Source of the DNA: Lawsonibacter hominis | GTDB lineage: Bacteria > Bacillota > Clostridia > Oscillospirales > Oscillospiraceae | Length of the DNA: 27,596 bases | Assembly (NCBI RefSeq): GCF_014287895.1 | Contig: NZ_JACOPP010000031.1 | Location: 1 to 27,596 of the forward strand | Direction: 5' to 3' | Shown here: positions 16,314-24,501 of the stretch, piece by piece | Position numbering within the stretch: the first letter of the stretch is position 1 | Layout: every line of letters begins with the position of its first letter | Made by a program: the position numbers and the translations under genes | The notes under the pieces: generated by a model | What the model was told of the DNA's origin: nothing | Seen by the model: the letters and a program-made list of their open reading frames with translations, nothing else | Database searches by the model: none

Positions 16314-17318
16314 ATGAACGAGAATTTATTTCGACCACAATTTGATACATTGAAACTGTCCGATAAGCTCTGGCTGATGCAGACGCTGGCGACTCGTTAT
16401 CATTTGACATTCAAGGAACTATACGCCTTTTCCCGCTGGGGACAAAGCTGCACCACCGGCCTATTTGAAAAAGGTGGCCGGGAGTTTGTCTTTGTCCCGG
16501 GCGATACCGTGATTCTTGGCTGGGAGAGCTTTGTCCAAGGAATGGACAAGGCCAACCAAGAGGAACTGGCGGATATTTTTGCGGAAATCGAATATGAGGG
16601 CTCTGCGGAGGAATTTCTCAGGCAGGGCATGACCCCAGTACGCCAGGTGACCATCGCCCCCATGTTCGTGGGCAGAAAACTGGAGGAAATTGGCTGGGAA
16701 AGCGTACCCATGAACGATCCACGCATCACCGCCCACCCCGACTGGCTGGAGAACTTGCAGAAGTGGGCGGGCCAGAACAGCCAGAGCTTTGAAATACACG
16801 AAACTGTCCGCTTTGAACGCAATGGTGATAGCTGGCGAGCGTGGCTGTGCCATCCAATGACCTACCCGGAATTTCAGCGGTCCCTGTTGTGGGAGCTGGC
16901 AGCCAGCCTTCCCACGCCGGATGAGTGGGCCTATCTGTGCGGGGGCGGATGCCGCACCCTGTTTCCCTGGGGGGATGGACTGGACCACAAGATGAAACTG
17001 CACCACTTTGAAAACGGGGAAGATCAGGGTAAGCCATACGACATGGAGCAGCCCAACTTCTTTGGCCTGTCTATCGCCTACGACCCCTATAAGCGGGAGT
17101 TGGTAGACGGGAAAACATTGACCACCTGCGGCGGCGACGGCGGCTGCAATGTCTGCGGTGGCATGGGTCCTTTGCTTGGATATTTACCCTGTTCCCCTCA
17201 CTGTAAACCGGAGGTTCGGGAGGATAATGAGATTCACAATGACTATGACTTTTTCCGTCCTGTTATCCGGGTGCAGACATCCGGGTGGAGAATAGTATCA
17301 CCCGAAAATGAGAGGTGA
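16314..17318 (+). CDS. FGE/SUMF1-fold (formylglycine-generating-enzyme-like) protein
   Basis: A 334-residue protein. The C-terminal half has sequence marks of the SUMF1/FGE-sulfatase fold: SLLWELAASLPTPDEWAYLC near residue 200, CGGGCRTLFPWGDG, NFFGLSIAYDPYKRELV and NDYDFFRPVIRV. The N-terminal 150 residues also follow the family plan (FVFVPGDTVILGW, APMFVGRKLEEIGWES), though the usual catalytic context is not evident. An unusual Cys-rich insert at about residues 270-298 has five Cys (TTCGGDGGCNVC, LPCSPHC) and could bind a metal. FGE-fold proteins can be copper oxidases, nonheme iron enzymes or plain binding proteins. In this array an immunity or binding role is more likely than sulfatase maturation. 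The start is ATG 16314 after AAAGAGG. Confidence 0.65.
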   Translation: MNENLFRPQFDTLKLSDKLWLMQTLATRYHLTFKELYAFSRWGQSCTTGLFEKGGREFVFVPGDTVILGWESFVQGMDKANQEELADIFAEIEYEGSAEEFLRQGMTPVRQVTIAPMFVGRKLEEIGWESVPMNDPRITAHPDWLENLQKWAGQNSQSFEIHETVRFERNGDSWRAWLCHPMTYPEFQRSLLWELAASLPTPDEWAYLCGGGCRTLFPWGDGLDHKMKLHHFENGEDQGKPYDMEQPNFFGLSIAYDPYKRELVDGKTLTTCGGDGGCNVCGGMGPLLGYLPCSPHCKPEVREDNEIHNDYDFFRPVIRVQTSGWRIVSPENER

Positions 17319-17323
17319 TATTG

Positions 17324-18061
17324 ATGAAAAGCCGATTGGAGCAATTATTGGACGAGCTATTAAGACAAATTGATATACCTGCGATGGAGCAAGCCATGTC
17401 CAAGCAGTATAAGAGCCAGATCCGCAGACGCTGGGAACTTCCGGCAGACTATTGGATGCTGTTGGAGCGCTGCTGTGGACTGCGAACCGTGTGGAGCAAT
17501 GATACCTATGAGGCCCTGGAACTGTGGGGACTGGATACCCTTGTGAAGGGCCAGGAGGGATACGCCTATAATCCTGTGGAACAAAAGGTAATTAAAGATT
17601 GGGACGAGCATCTTGTGGTGATTGCGTCTGATGCTGGTGATCCATACTGCCTGGACCTGCGACGGAACGATACATCCGTGTTCTGGGCAGAACATGGCGC
17701 CGGAACTTGGGACTTTCAGCCTGCCTTTGATTGTTTGGAAGATTTTCTCGAAAGCGTTTTGGATGTACCCAAAACGCAGGAATATGAAACAGCATATCCC
17801 TATCACTACATCCGCCTGATTGTAACCGGGATTTCCGACACCAAAAAGGCTCTGGTGTTTCTAAAACAGCATTTTGGCGACAGCAGCTTTCAGCAGACAA
17901 AAGACAGGCTGAAAGAACTGCCGCTCTTGATCTATTCCGGTCTTGATACCGGAACCGCCCCGCTGGAAAACTCTCTTGACCGCTGGGGATTGATGTACGA
18001 AAAGCAGCAGATTTCGTTGGAAAAGTTTCTGGAAGATCAAGCATATATCCGCAATCTGTAA
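17324..18061 (+). CDS. SMI1/KNR4 (SUKH)-type immunity protein with C-terminal L7/L12-like domain
   Basis: A 245-residue protein. Residues 20-140 resemble SMI1/KNR4 (SUKH) domains: ELPADYWMLLERCCGLRTVW, YEALELWGLDTLVKGQEGYA, DEHLVVIASDAGDPYCLDLR, SVFWAEHGAGTW and FDCLEDFLESVL. Residues 160-207 resemble the ribosomal L7/L12 C-terminal domain (IRLIVTGISDTKKALVFLKQ, FQQTKDRLKELPLLIYSG), a partner seen in other SUKH proteins. SUKH proteins are the best-known immunity superfamily and block nuclease-type toxins by direct binding. Start at ATG 17324 after AGAGGTGA; a GTG at 17315 overlapping the previous stop is less well placed. Confidence 0.8.
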   Translation: MKSRLEQLLDELLRQIDIPAMEQAMSKQYKSQIRRRWELPADYWMLLERCCGLRTVWSNDTYEALELWGLDTLVKGQEGYAYNPVEQKVIKDWDEHLVVIASDAGDPYCLDLRRNDTSVFWAEHGAGTWDFQPAFDCLEDFLESVLDVPKTQEYETAYPYHYIRLIVTGISDTKKALVFLKQHFGDSSFQQTKDRLKELPLLIYSGLDTGTAPLENSLDRWGLMYEKQQISLEKFLEDQAYIRNL

Positions 18062-18163
18062 GGTCGAAGCTGCGTTGTGCAGGTGCGATTCATCGGCATT
18101 GGAGCCCGCTAAAGACAATCCAAATGAGCAAAGTACACAATGATGTGATTTTTGGAGGAAGTC

Positions 18164-18412
18164 ATGATCAAAGCAATTATGAAAATCCATACCACTTCTT
18201 CTTCGGTTACATTTGTATGTGGCGATGTTGCTATTATTGGAAACGGTGAGTTTCGGGCTTCATCAGGAAAAGTGGATGGCTTTATCCTGTATGCCGACAC
18301 TTTACAGTATGAAAACGGGGCGAAGCTCTCACGGGATGAACAGGAAAATTTGAAGTGCCTGTATCAGCACTTTGTATTGAACCGTGAAGATTTCATAGAC
18401 TGGGATATTTGA
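18164..18412 (+). CDS. Small (82-residue) probable immunity protein, Imm74-like
   Basis: An 82-residue protein with beta-rich segments (TSSSVTFVCGDVAIIGNGEF; GFILYADTLQYENG) and a C-terminal helix (SRDEQENLKCLYQHFVLNRE). Length and the GE...Y...G.LS/E order recall immunity protein 74, but the match is from memory and weak. The start is ATG 18164 after GGAGGA. The 102-base gap before it (18062-18163) shows no gene. Confidence 0.6.
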   Translation: MIKAIMKIHTTSSSVTFVCGDVAIIGNGEFRASSGKVDGFILYADTLQYENGAKLSRDEQENLKCLYQHFVLNREDFIDWDI

Positions 18413-18469
18413 AAAGAGATTTCCCCATGAAATGTTAGCAGATTGAGCACAGGAGTAAGGAGGAAAGCT

Positions 18470-19429
18470 ATGGAATGGCCAAAACGGGCGCGGACAGCGG
18501 ATTGGGAAAATGGTGTCCTGGCCTTAGATAGAGAGAAACAATTTGAAGTCCCGAAGCTGACCGCAGAGATCATGGAGCGGTTGGCCGGTTACACCCTGGT
18601 GGGCTTCCATGTGAAAGGGTATCCGGTGACGGATGAACTGCTTGCCCCCTTTGCCGGGCATAAAAGTATGGTCAACTTCGGCGTGGAGAACGGCGCCCTC
18701 ACCGACGCCTGTTTCCCCTTTTTTTCCGCCATGCCCAAGCTGCGCTATCTGCTGCTGACCGGGAATGCCGGGATCGACGGAAGCGGCTTGTCCGCCCTGC
18801 AAAGCTGTAAGCTGGATCTACTGGCCCTTGACCACACCAGGCTGGAGGATGCCGGTCTGCTTCGAGCAGCCTCCATCCCCAAACTCTCCCACATCTGGAT
18901 CGACCACACTGCTGTTACTTATGATGGACTACTGGCTGTCGCCGGCAACAACTACATCCATCCGGTGGCCCATGTGCAATTTACCAAGGAGCAGATGGAA
19001 CACTTCTCCCAGCTCCAGCGGGAAAAGGCCAAAAAGCCCGTCCAGCTGGATGAGCAGGCAGCGTCGGAATGCCGCAATGTGTTGTCCGCTTTCTTTGCCG
19101 AAATGACAGAATGGGAGCAGTACATGGAGCAGGTTGGGTTTGAAGATGCCGAGGCTGTGCCCCGCCTGCTGGCGATCTGGGAGAAGTATGTGAGCGAAAA
19201 GCCCCGTCTGGGCTACCGGCCTCTGGCCCTCTCATACAGCGCCCAGGGCACCTACAACGGGGAAGAATTCCTTGACGCGGAACAGATCACTAAGAACAAG
19301 CTCTACATCTACACCAGAGAGAAAAATACCAGCTTTGACCGCCGCTTTCTCATGAAGCGCGTGGGCGAGGGTTGGATGATTGACGCGGTGCAGGAGCGGC
19401 TGGACGGCTGGCAACGGACAGGATTGTAA
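18470..19429 (+). CDS. Leucine-rich repeats fused to NTF2-fold immunity domain
   Basis: A 319-residue protein. Residues 35-180 carry leucine-rich repeats (SMVNFGVENGALTDACFPFF; MPKLRYLLLTGNAGIDGSGL; SCKLDLLALDHTRLEDAGLL). Residues 195-319 match the NTF2-fold immunity domain: NVLSAFFAEMTEWEQYME, RLLAIWEKYVSEKPR, ALSYSAQGTYNGEEFLDAEQ, KLYIYTREKNTSFDRRF and GWMIDAVQERLDGW. NTF2-fold immunity domains are named members of polymorphic toxin systems. The start is ATG after AAGGAGG; the frame is open about 27 bases further left, but without a better site. Confidence 0.85.
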   Translation: MEWPKRARTADWENGVLALDREKQFEVPKLTAEIMERLAGYTLVGFHVKGYPVTDELLAPFAGHKSMVNFGVENGALTDACFPFFSAMPKLRYLLLTGNAGIDGSGLSALQSCKLDLLALDHTRLEDAGLLRAASIPKLSHIWIDHTAVTYDGLLAVAGNNYIHPVAHVQFTKEQMEHFSQLQREKAKKPVQLDEQAASECRNVLSAFFAEMTEWEQYMEQVGFEDAEAVPRLLAIWEKYVSEKPRLGYRPLALSYSAQGTYNGEEFLDAEQITKNKLYIYTREKNTSFDRRFLMKRVGEGWMIDAVQERLDGWQRTGL

Positions 19430-19443
19430 GGGAGGCATAATGG

Positions 19444-20013
19444 ATGATATATAGGTTTACGGAAGTATTAAACGATCTTGTTAATTATTTTCTCCTTGGT
19501 GACATTTTGTTGCTGGAGGACTGGAAGCAGGCAAATCATCTTTCAGATGATTTAGCGATGGAGTTTACCACAAACGAAAGCGGCGACAGGATATTTGCCG
19601 AAGGAATTGTAATCCCAATGACCGGTATTGAAAACTATCCCTATACCATATTGTTCAATCTCTCTGGTGATAGACCGGAGCTGTGCAAAGAAAGAAACCG
19701 ATTGCAGCTTAGAAAAAGTGGCTATTCCCTCAAAGTAGATCATAATATGCTGATGCTTTTTACATGGCCAATATTGGAACAGTTTACGCCTGAAAAGGTG
19801 AAAGATCTGATTTCTTACTATAGAGTGCATAAGAAGCCGATGATTGAGCTTGCAAATGGCTGGTATCATATCGAGATTTTGGGTGGAGAAACCTTGCAGG
19901 ACGGGGACTATGAACCTACATTTGAGTTTGTGATACAACCAGCCACAAATGAAGAAGCCACCATAAATGCAGATATGAATTTTAGCTTTGAAATTACAAG
20001 CTCTGCTTATTAG
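19444..20013 (+). CDS. Hypothetical protein, probable immunity protein
   Basis: A 189-residue soluble protein of unknown family, AT-rich compared with its neighbours. Features are DLVNYFLLGDILLLEDWKQA, a central EGIVIPMTGIENYPYTILFN and a C-terminal strand unit (GWYHIEILGGETLQDGDYE, PTFEFVIQPATNEE). An ATG at 19440 directly before gives only four codons before TAG, so ATG 19444 after GGGAGG is the start. The low GC suggests it joined the array separately. Confidence 0.65.
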   Translation: MIYRFTEVLNDLVNYFLLGDILLLEDWKQANHLSDDLAMEFTTNESGDRIFAEGIVIPMTGIENYPYTILFNLSGDRPELCKERNRLQLRKSGYSLKVDHNMLMLFTWPILEQFTPEKVKDLISYYRVHKKPMIELANGWYHIEILGGETLQDGDYEPTFEFVIQPATNEEATINADMNFSFEITSSAY

Positions 20014-20054
20014 TGAAACCTATCCCTACCGAAGATGGAAAAGGAGATCATGAT

Positions 20055-23000
20055 ATGGATTTATTGAAACAATGCCAGCAATGGTTTGAACAGGATGAAG
20101 CGCAGAAGGTAATCGACACCCTGGAAGCGATTCCTGCCGAGGAGCGCACCCCGGAACTGGACAGCGAATTGGCCAAGGCATATATTGCCGTTGCACATAT
20201 AGGAGAACGGGAGCCTTTTGAAAAGGCGCTGGAACTTCTGGCTCCCCATGAGGAGTATTTTGCCGAAGATCACTGCTGGAATTATCGAATCGCTTTGGCC
20301 TATTACTGTCTGGATGAGGAAGGCCCCGCCCTGCGTTACTTTGAAAAGGCCCTGAAAGCCCGCCCCGGAGACAAAGATACTCAGGAGTACATAAACGATT
20401 GCCGCCGTCGTTTGTCCCTGCCCCGCTTTGAAAAGAACTTCCGTGAAAGGACGCAGGAAGCATGGGCAGCCTTTTCTCAGATTGAGGCAGAACTGCGTCA
20501 AATCATAGATACGGACGAAACACACCAGCGCGGCGAAGAACTGGTTGAAAAATGCGGGAATGCACTCAAGACGGCCCTGCGTGATACTTCCTTCGAGCTG
20601 GGCTTCAATGGCGAAAAGCATGAATTGATCCTCAGTCCAGAGGGGCTTCGCTCCCGCCTGTTCCCGTTGGTGTACTTCCAGAAGCAGGCCCCAGAATCGG
20701 TGCTTGAGCATTGGAATATCTGGGTAGGCCGCCAGCCCTGTGAGGGGTTCGAGCTGCGAGCTGGAGAGATTGAAGTTCGGGCTGAGGATGTGCAGATGTG
20801 GGCAGAGGAAACAGAGGATCATCAGGTAAGTCTGGTCCTTTACTGTGAAAAGCTGACCCCGATCTTGAAAGAGGACACAGACAAGGTCTGGTGGGCACTC
20901 TCTATGCTGGTGGATCAAACCATCGGAGAAGTTTCCGCTATCGCCTTTGTTGCTGGGTTTGATGTTTATGCTCAACCGAAAGACGAACCGGCCAAGCTGC
21001 TTTCCGAACTGCCGGAGTTGCTGCAAAGCATGGGGCTTTCTCTCTGGCGGGATGGCAGCGACTACTTGGAAAACAGTTATCTTGCCTATGAACTGGAACC
21101 GGTGGAGGACCCGGAGGCTGACTGGCGGCTGGATGTTTATACTGGAAGCTGCCGCCTGCCGGTGCTCATCAACGACTACCTGACTGCCCGCAGTGATATG
21201 GTGGATGAGTACCACAAGGATGGCATTGCCGCTGGATTCCTCCTGTACCCGCTGTCCGGTTTTACCGGTGAGGAACGAGTGAAAGCTATTCTGGATTTCC
21301 GGGATAACCTGCGGGATGCCATCCTACGGGATGCAGGAGAGGAAGCCGTGACCTTCCTGGGTGGGGCCACTGGTCTGTATTGTGGGTATCTGGATTTTAT
21401 CGCCTGGGATCTGCCCGCTGTACTAACAGCGGCACAGGCATTCTTTGAGGGAAGCGACCTGCCCTATGCTCACTTCCACGCATTTCGGCGGGATGTGGGC
21501 GGTGTGCCGCTACTGGACGAGAAAGAACCGGAGCCTGATATTCATGAGGAAACTGGCTCCCTGCTCTCGACAGAGGATATTGAAATACTGGAGTCCTTTG
21601 ACGAAGGAACTGCCGCTTACTTTGGGAAAATGCTCGACTGGCTGGAGAATTTTATCAAAAGCGGCGTAGAAGAAGGACGATTCAGCGAAAAACAGGCTCA
21701 CCAGGATTTACAGATTGCCCTCTGGTATGCCTTTGCCTGCCTTAACCTGGACGATTACATCCACTACTACCGCGCTGCGGAATGGATGAAGGATTCGGAG
21801 AAAAACGCCACGGGCTGCGCTACCTGGTACTACCGGTATTCTGTGGCGTTGATGTATTGCGGCAGGCTGGAAGAAGCACTGGAATATGCGGAGCGGGGCG
21901 CTCTGGAGGAGCCGGACTACCCCTGGATCTGGCTCCATCTGGGCAAGCTACGGGCGCATTTTGGCGATAAATCCGGTGCGCTGGATGCCGTCAAGCAAGG
22001 ATTAAAACTGGAACCGGGAGATTATGAGTTCCTGACCTTAAAAAAAGAGATCAAAGCCGGAGCCACCCTGGAACAGATGGAATATCATTGGATCAATCCC
22101 GATGCTGACCAAACGCTCCAGCGGGGACTGGACGAGAATGCGGATGATAAACAATGCGCCATAGCCTGCATTCGGGTGGACGAAGCGGGACTTGCCGAAT
22201 TTTATGAACTGTTCCACCCAGAGCGGTATAGCTATAAGAAAAATTCCCCCTGCTGTGAATTCCAATACCCGGTGAAGGAACATCTTGTGGAGCTTTCCTT
22301 CCGTATGAACGAAGCTGGACTCTCCAAGATGGGAACCGACTGGCTGCGGCAGCTCAAGGAACGGCTGGACAGCGGTGAATGGCTAACCCACACCCCTGAA
22401 GGAGAACCAGAGGGCATTCTAACAGGTGTGTTTGTGGACCAGACCCGCCGCATTGGTCTTGTCTATCAACAGCCGGGAGACGATCAGTATTTTCAGATTT
22501 TCCTGAACCCGGACGGCACGAAGGCGGATGCCTTCTGGTCCTCAAGAAAAAACAGCGAGCCGGAGGTTTATTCGGAGGATGAGATGTCTGCGATAGAGCA
22601 GCACATCAAAAACACCTTTGGTGAGTTTGAGAATGTGTTCCATGAGCTGGTTTCCCCTGACATCCATGTGGACATCTGCGTTGTTCCTCCCTCTGATGAG
22701 CGGGACTATTACACACTGGTAACGATGGGCATGGGTGCTCACCGGATGAATGTGCCGGAGGAACTGGCGGAATACAAGCTGGAGCGAGCAGAGCTGGCCA
22801 TCGCTCTGCCACCGGATTGGAAACTGGATGAGGAATCCCTGAAGGATGAGCGGTGGTACTGGCCGATTGGTCTCTTGAAAGTGTTGGCACGCCTGCCTAT
22901 TTCCAACGATACCTGGCTGGGCTTTGGCCACACAATGGATAAGCAATCGCCGTTTGCAGAGGATACGGAACTCTGCGCCGCACTTCTGGTAGGTCCGCAG

Positions 23001-24488
23001 GATGTTGTCTGGAACGGAGGTGAAGTCTGCACTTTGCCGAGCGGCGAGGAGGTCAACTTCTATCAGGTGATCCCGCTCTATCGGAATGAGATGGAGTATA
23101 AGATGGAGCATGACGCGGACGCTCTGCTTAAAAAAATGGCAGGCATCAGTTTTGTGGTTAATCCCACCCGCCAGAATGCCATCACCAGAGGAACGCTTGC
23201 AGAGGAAGAATTCACCGGCGATATGGACGATGCCGCATGGCACCTGGAATCCATTCAGGAAAAGGGCTTGCCGGTGAATGAGATCAATGCCTACAACCAC
23301 ATGGCAATCTATCTGCGCTGGTGCATAGAGCATGATCTGATGAGCGCGGAATTTATGGAGCGGTACTGGGAGCAGGTGCAGCCGTTTATGGCAGATCTGA
23401 GCCGCGCCGATCTGCGTGGCTTTATCCGGGACCAGCTGAAAGGACAGCTCTTTGGGGCGCTGTTCAACAAGGAGGGCGCAGCCTTTGCTGGATATTACTA
23501 CGGCGAGGCGGATAGCCCGTACTTCCCCAGTGACATTGATAACTATGCTTTGGAGTATTTCGGTTCAGAGCAATATTATTCCGATAAGTTCCAGGATGAA
23601 GCCTATCTGTTCATCCCATTTGATGAAAACTATTATCAGGCTATGGCAAAAGTCATGGAAAAGCGGTTCGCCAACTGGCAGGGACAGAGTTTCGATGAGG
23701 CCACTCTGGAGCCTTCAGACCTTGCGGAAGCCATGATGGAATATCTGGACTGTGAATGTACCTATTTCCCCTCAATGACGGATGATGACCCCATCATGTC
23801 GGCATATAACTATGCCAAACGGGAAAGTGTCAAAGAGGGCTTTGTGCCGGTTCTGATTAAGGCGGATGACGAAATCCTGTGGGAATGCCTGATTATGAAT
23901 TCTGACCCGGACAGCGATGGCGAGGACGACTTTGCTTTCGACCCGGACAAAGTTGCCGAATACCGGAAGAAAATGCTCTCCGCCCCTGTCGAGAACAGTA
24001 AGGCAGTCCTGGAGGAAATGATTGGGCAGCGCAAGGAAGAAGCCGAGGATGACGATATGGACTGGGATGAGGAGATCCTGGGCGAGATGGAGGGCGGATA
24101 TGATAACCGTCGTTTTTCAAGCTACTGGAATTCCGATAATAATATGACCTATCCTCTCATTCTGGCTAAAATCCCCGTGAAGAATCCTTGGGAGATTTTT
24201 GCCTATCTGCCCTTTGGTGGCTGGAATGAATGTCCTAACACGCCAGAGTTAATGGCAGTTGCGAAATACTGGTTTGAACAGCATGGGGCGGTGCCCGCTG
24301 CCATGAGCCACGACGAGTTGGAGTTCCTGCTCCCGGCTCCCGTTCCCGAGGAGAAGGCTATGGATGCAGCAGTGGAACTGTATGGCTTCTGTCCCGATGT
24401 GATTGACCAGGGGCCGGAGGACGCCACCGTGGGCGCTCTGGCCGATGTGCTGCGGCAGTCCACTGTTTGGTACTTCTGGTGGGATTGA
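20055..24488 (+). CDS. Giant polyimmunity protein: TPR, SuFu, DUF7832-like and DUF4253 domains
   Basis: A 1477-residue soluble protein. Residues 1-130 are TPR-like (CWNYRIALAYYCLDEEGPAL, RYFEKALKARPGDKDT). Residues 145-490 are one or two unrecognised domains (DVYTGSCRLPVLINDYL, GIAAGFLLYPLSGFTGEERV, FLGGATGLYCGYLDF, FHAFRRDVGGVPLL). Residues 550-675 hold a second TPR set (YRYSVALMYCGRLEEALEYA, WIWLHLGKLRAHFGDKSGAL). Residues 845-1040 are a SuFu domain (VFHELVSPDIHVDICVVPPS, TLVTMGMGAHRM, DTWLGFGHTM, NFYQVIPLYRNEMEYK). From about 1057 it is DUF7832-like (DDAAWHLESIQEKGLP). Residues 1370-1477 are DUF4253 (LPFGGWNECPNTPELMAVAK, YWFEQHGA, YGFCPDVIDQG, VWYFWWD). Such chains are known as polyimmunity proteins. 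Start ATG 20055 follows AAGGAGAT; GTG 20013 is open but lacks a site. Confidence 0.85.
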   Translation: MDLLKQCQQWFEQDEAQKVIDTLEAIPAEERTPELDSELAKAYIAVAHIGEREPFEKALELLAPHEEYFAEDHCWNYRIALAYYCLDEEGPALRYFEKALKARPGDKDTQEYINDCRRRLSLPRFEKNFRERTQEAWAAFSQIEAELRQIIDTDETHQRGEELVEKCGNALKTALRDTSFELGFNGEKHELILSPEGLRSRLFPLVYFQKQAPESVLEHWNIWVGRQPCEGFELRAGEIEVRAEDVQMWAEETEDHQVSLVLYCEKLTPILKEDTDKVWWALSMLVDQTIGEVSAIAFVAGFDVYAQPKDEPAKLLSELPELLQSMGLSLWRDGSDYLENSYLAYELEPVEDPEADWRLDVYTGSCRLPVLINDYLTARSDMVDEYHKDGIAAGFLLYPLSGFTGEERVKAILDFRDNLRDAILRDAGEEAVTFLGGATGLYCGYLDFIAWDLPAVLTAAQAFFEGSDLPYAHFHAFRRDVGGVPLLDEKEPEPDIHEETGSLLSTEDIEILESFDEGTAAYFGKMLDWLENFIKSGVEEGRFSEKQAHQDLQIALWYAFACLNLDDYIHYYRAAEWMKDSEKNATGCATWYYRYSVALMYCGRLEEALEYAERGALEEPDYPWIWLHLGKLRAHFGDKSGALDAVKQGLKLEPGDYEFLTLKKEIKAGATLEQMEYHWINPDADQTLQRGLDENADDKQCAIACIRVDEAGLAEFYELFHPERYSYKKNSPCCEFQYPVKEHLVELSFRMNEAGLSKMGTDWLRQLKERLDSGEWLTHTPEGEPEGILTGVFVDQTRRIGLVYQQPGDDQYFQIFLNPDGTKADAFWSSRKNSEPEVYSEDEMSAIEQHIKNTFGEFENVFHELVSPDIHVDICVVPPSDERDYYTLVTMGMGAHRMNVPEELAEYKLERAELAIALPPDWKLDEESLKDERWYWPIGLLKVLARLPISNDTWLGFGHTMDKQSPFAEDTELCAALLVGPQDVVWNGGEVCTLPSGEEVNFYQVIPLYRNEMEYKMEHDADALLKKMAGISFVVNPTRQNAITRGTLAEEEFTGDMDDAAWHLESIQEKGLPVNEINAYNHMAIYLRWCIEHDLMSAEFMERYWEQVQPFMADLSRADLRGFIRDQLKGQLFGALFNKEGAAFAGYYYGEADSPYFPSDIDNYALEYFGSEQYYSDKFQDEAYLFIPFDENYYQAMAKVMEKRFANWQGQSFDEATLEPSDLAEAMMEYLDCECTYFPSMTDDDPIMSAYNYAKRESVKEGFVPVLIKADDEILWECLIMNSDPDSDGEDDFAFDPDKVAEYRKKMLSAPVENSKAVLEEMIGQRKEEAEDDDMDWDEEILGEMEGGYDNRRFSSYWNSDNNMTYPLILAKIPVKNPWEIFAYLPFGGWNECPNTPELMAVAKYWFEQHGAVPAAMSHDELEFLLPAPVPEEKAMDAAVELYGFCPDVIDQGPEDATVGALADVLRQSTVWYFWWD

Positions 24489-24501
24489 AAGGAGGATTTT
24501 T

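Noticed and set aside
16314..17318. True sulfatase-maturing formylglycine-generating enzyme
   Set aside because: No sulfatase gene nearby, an unusual Cys-rich insert, and the context of immunity genes.
20061..21215. Minus-strand frame of 384 codons opposite the giant protein
   Set aside because: Antisense shadow of a well-supported coding region with recognised domains.
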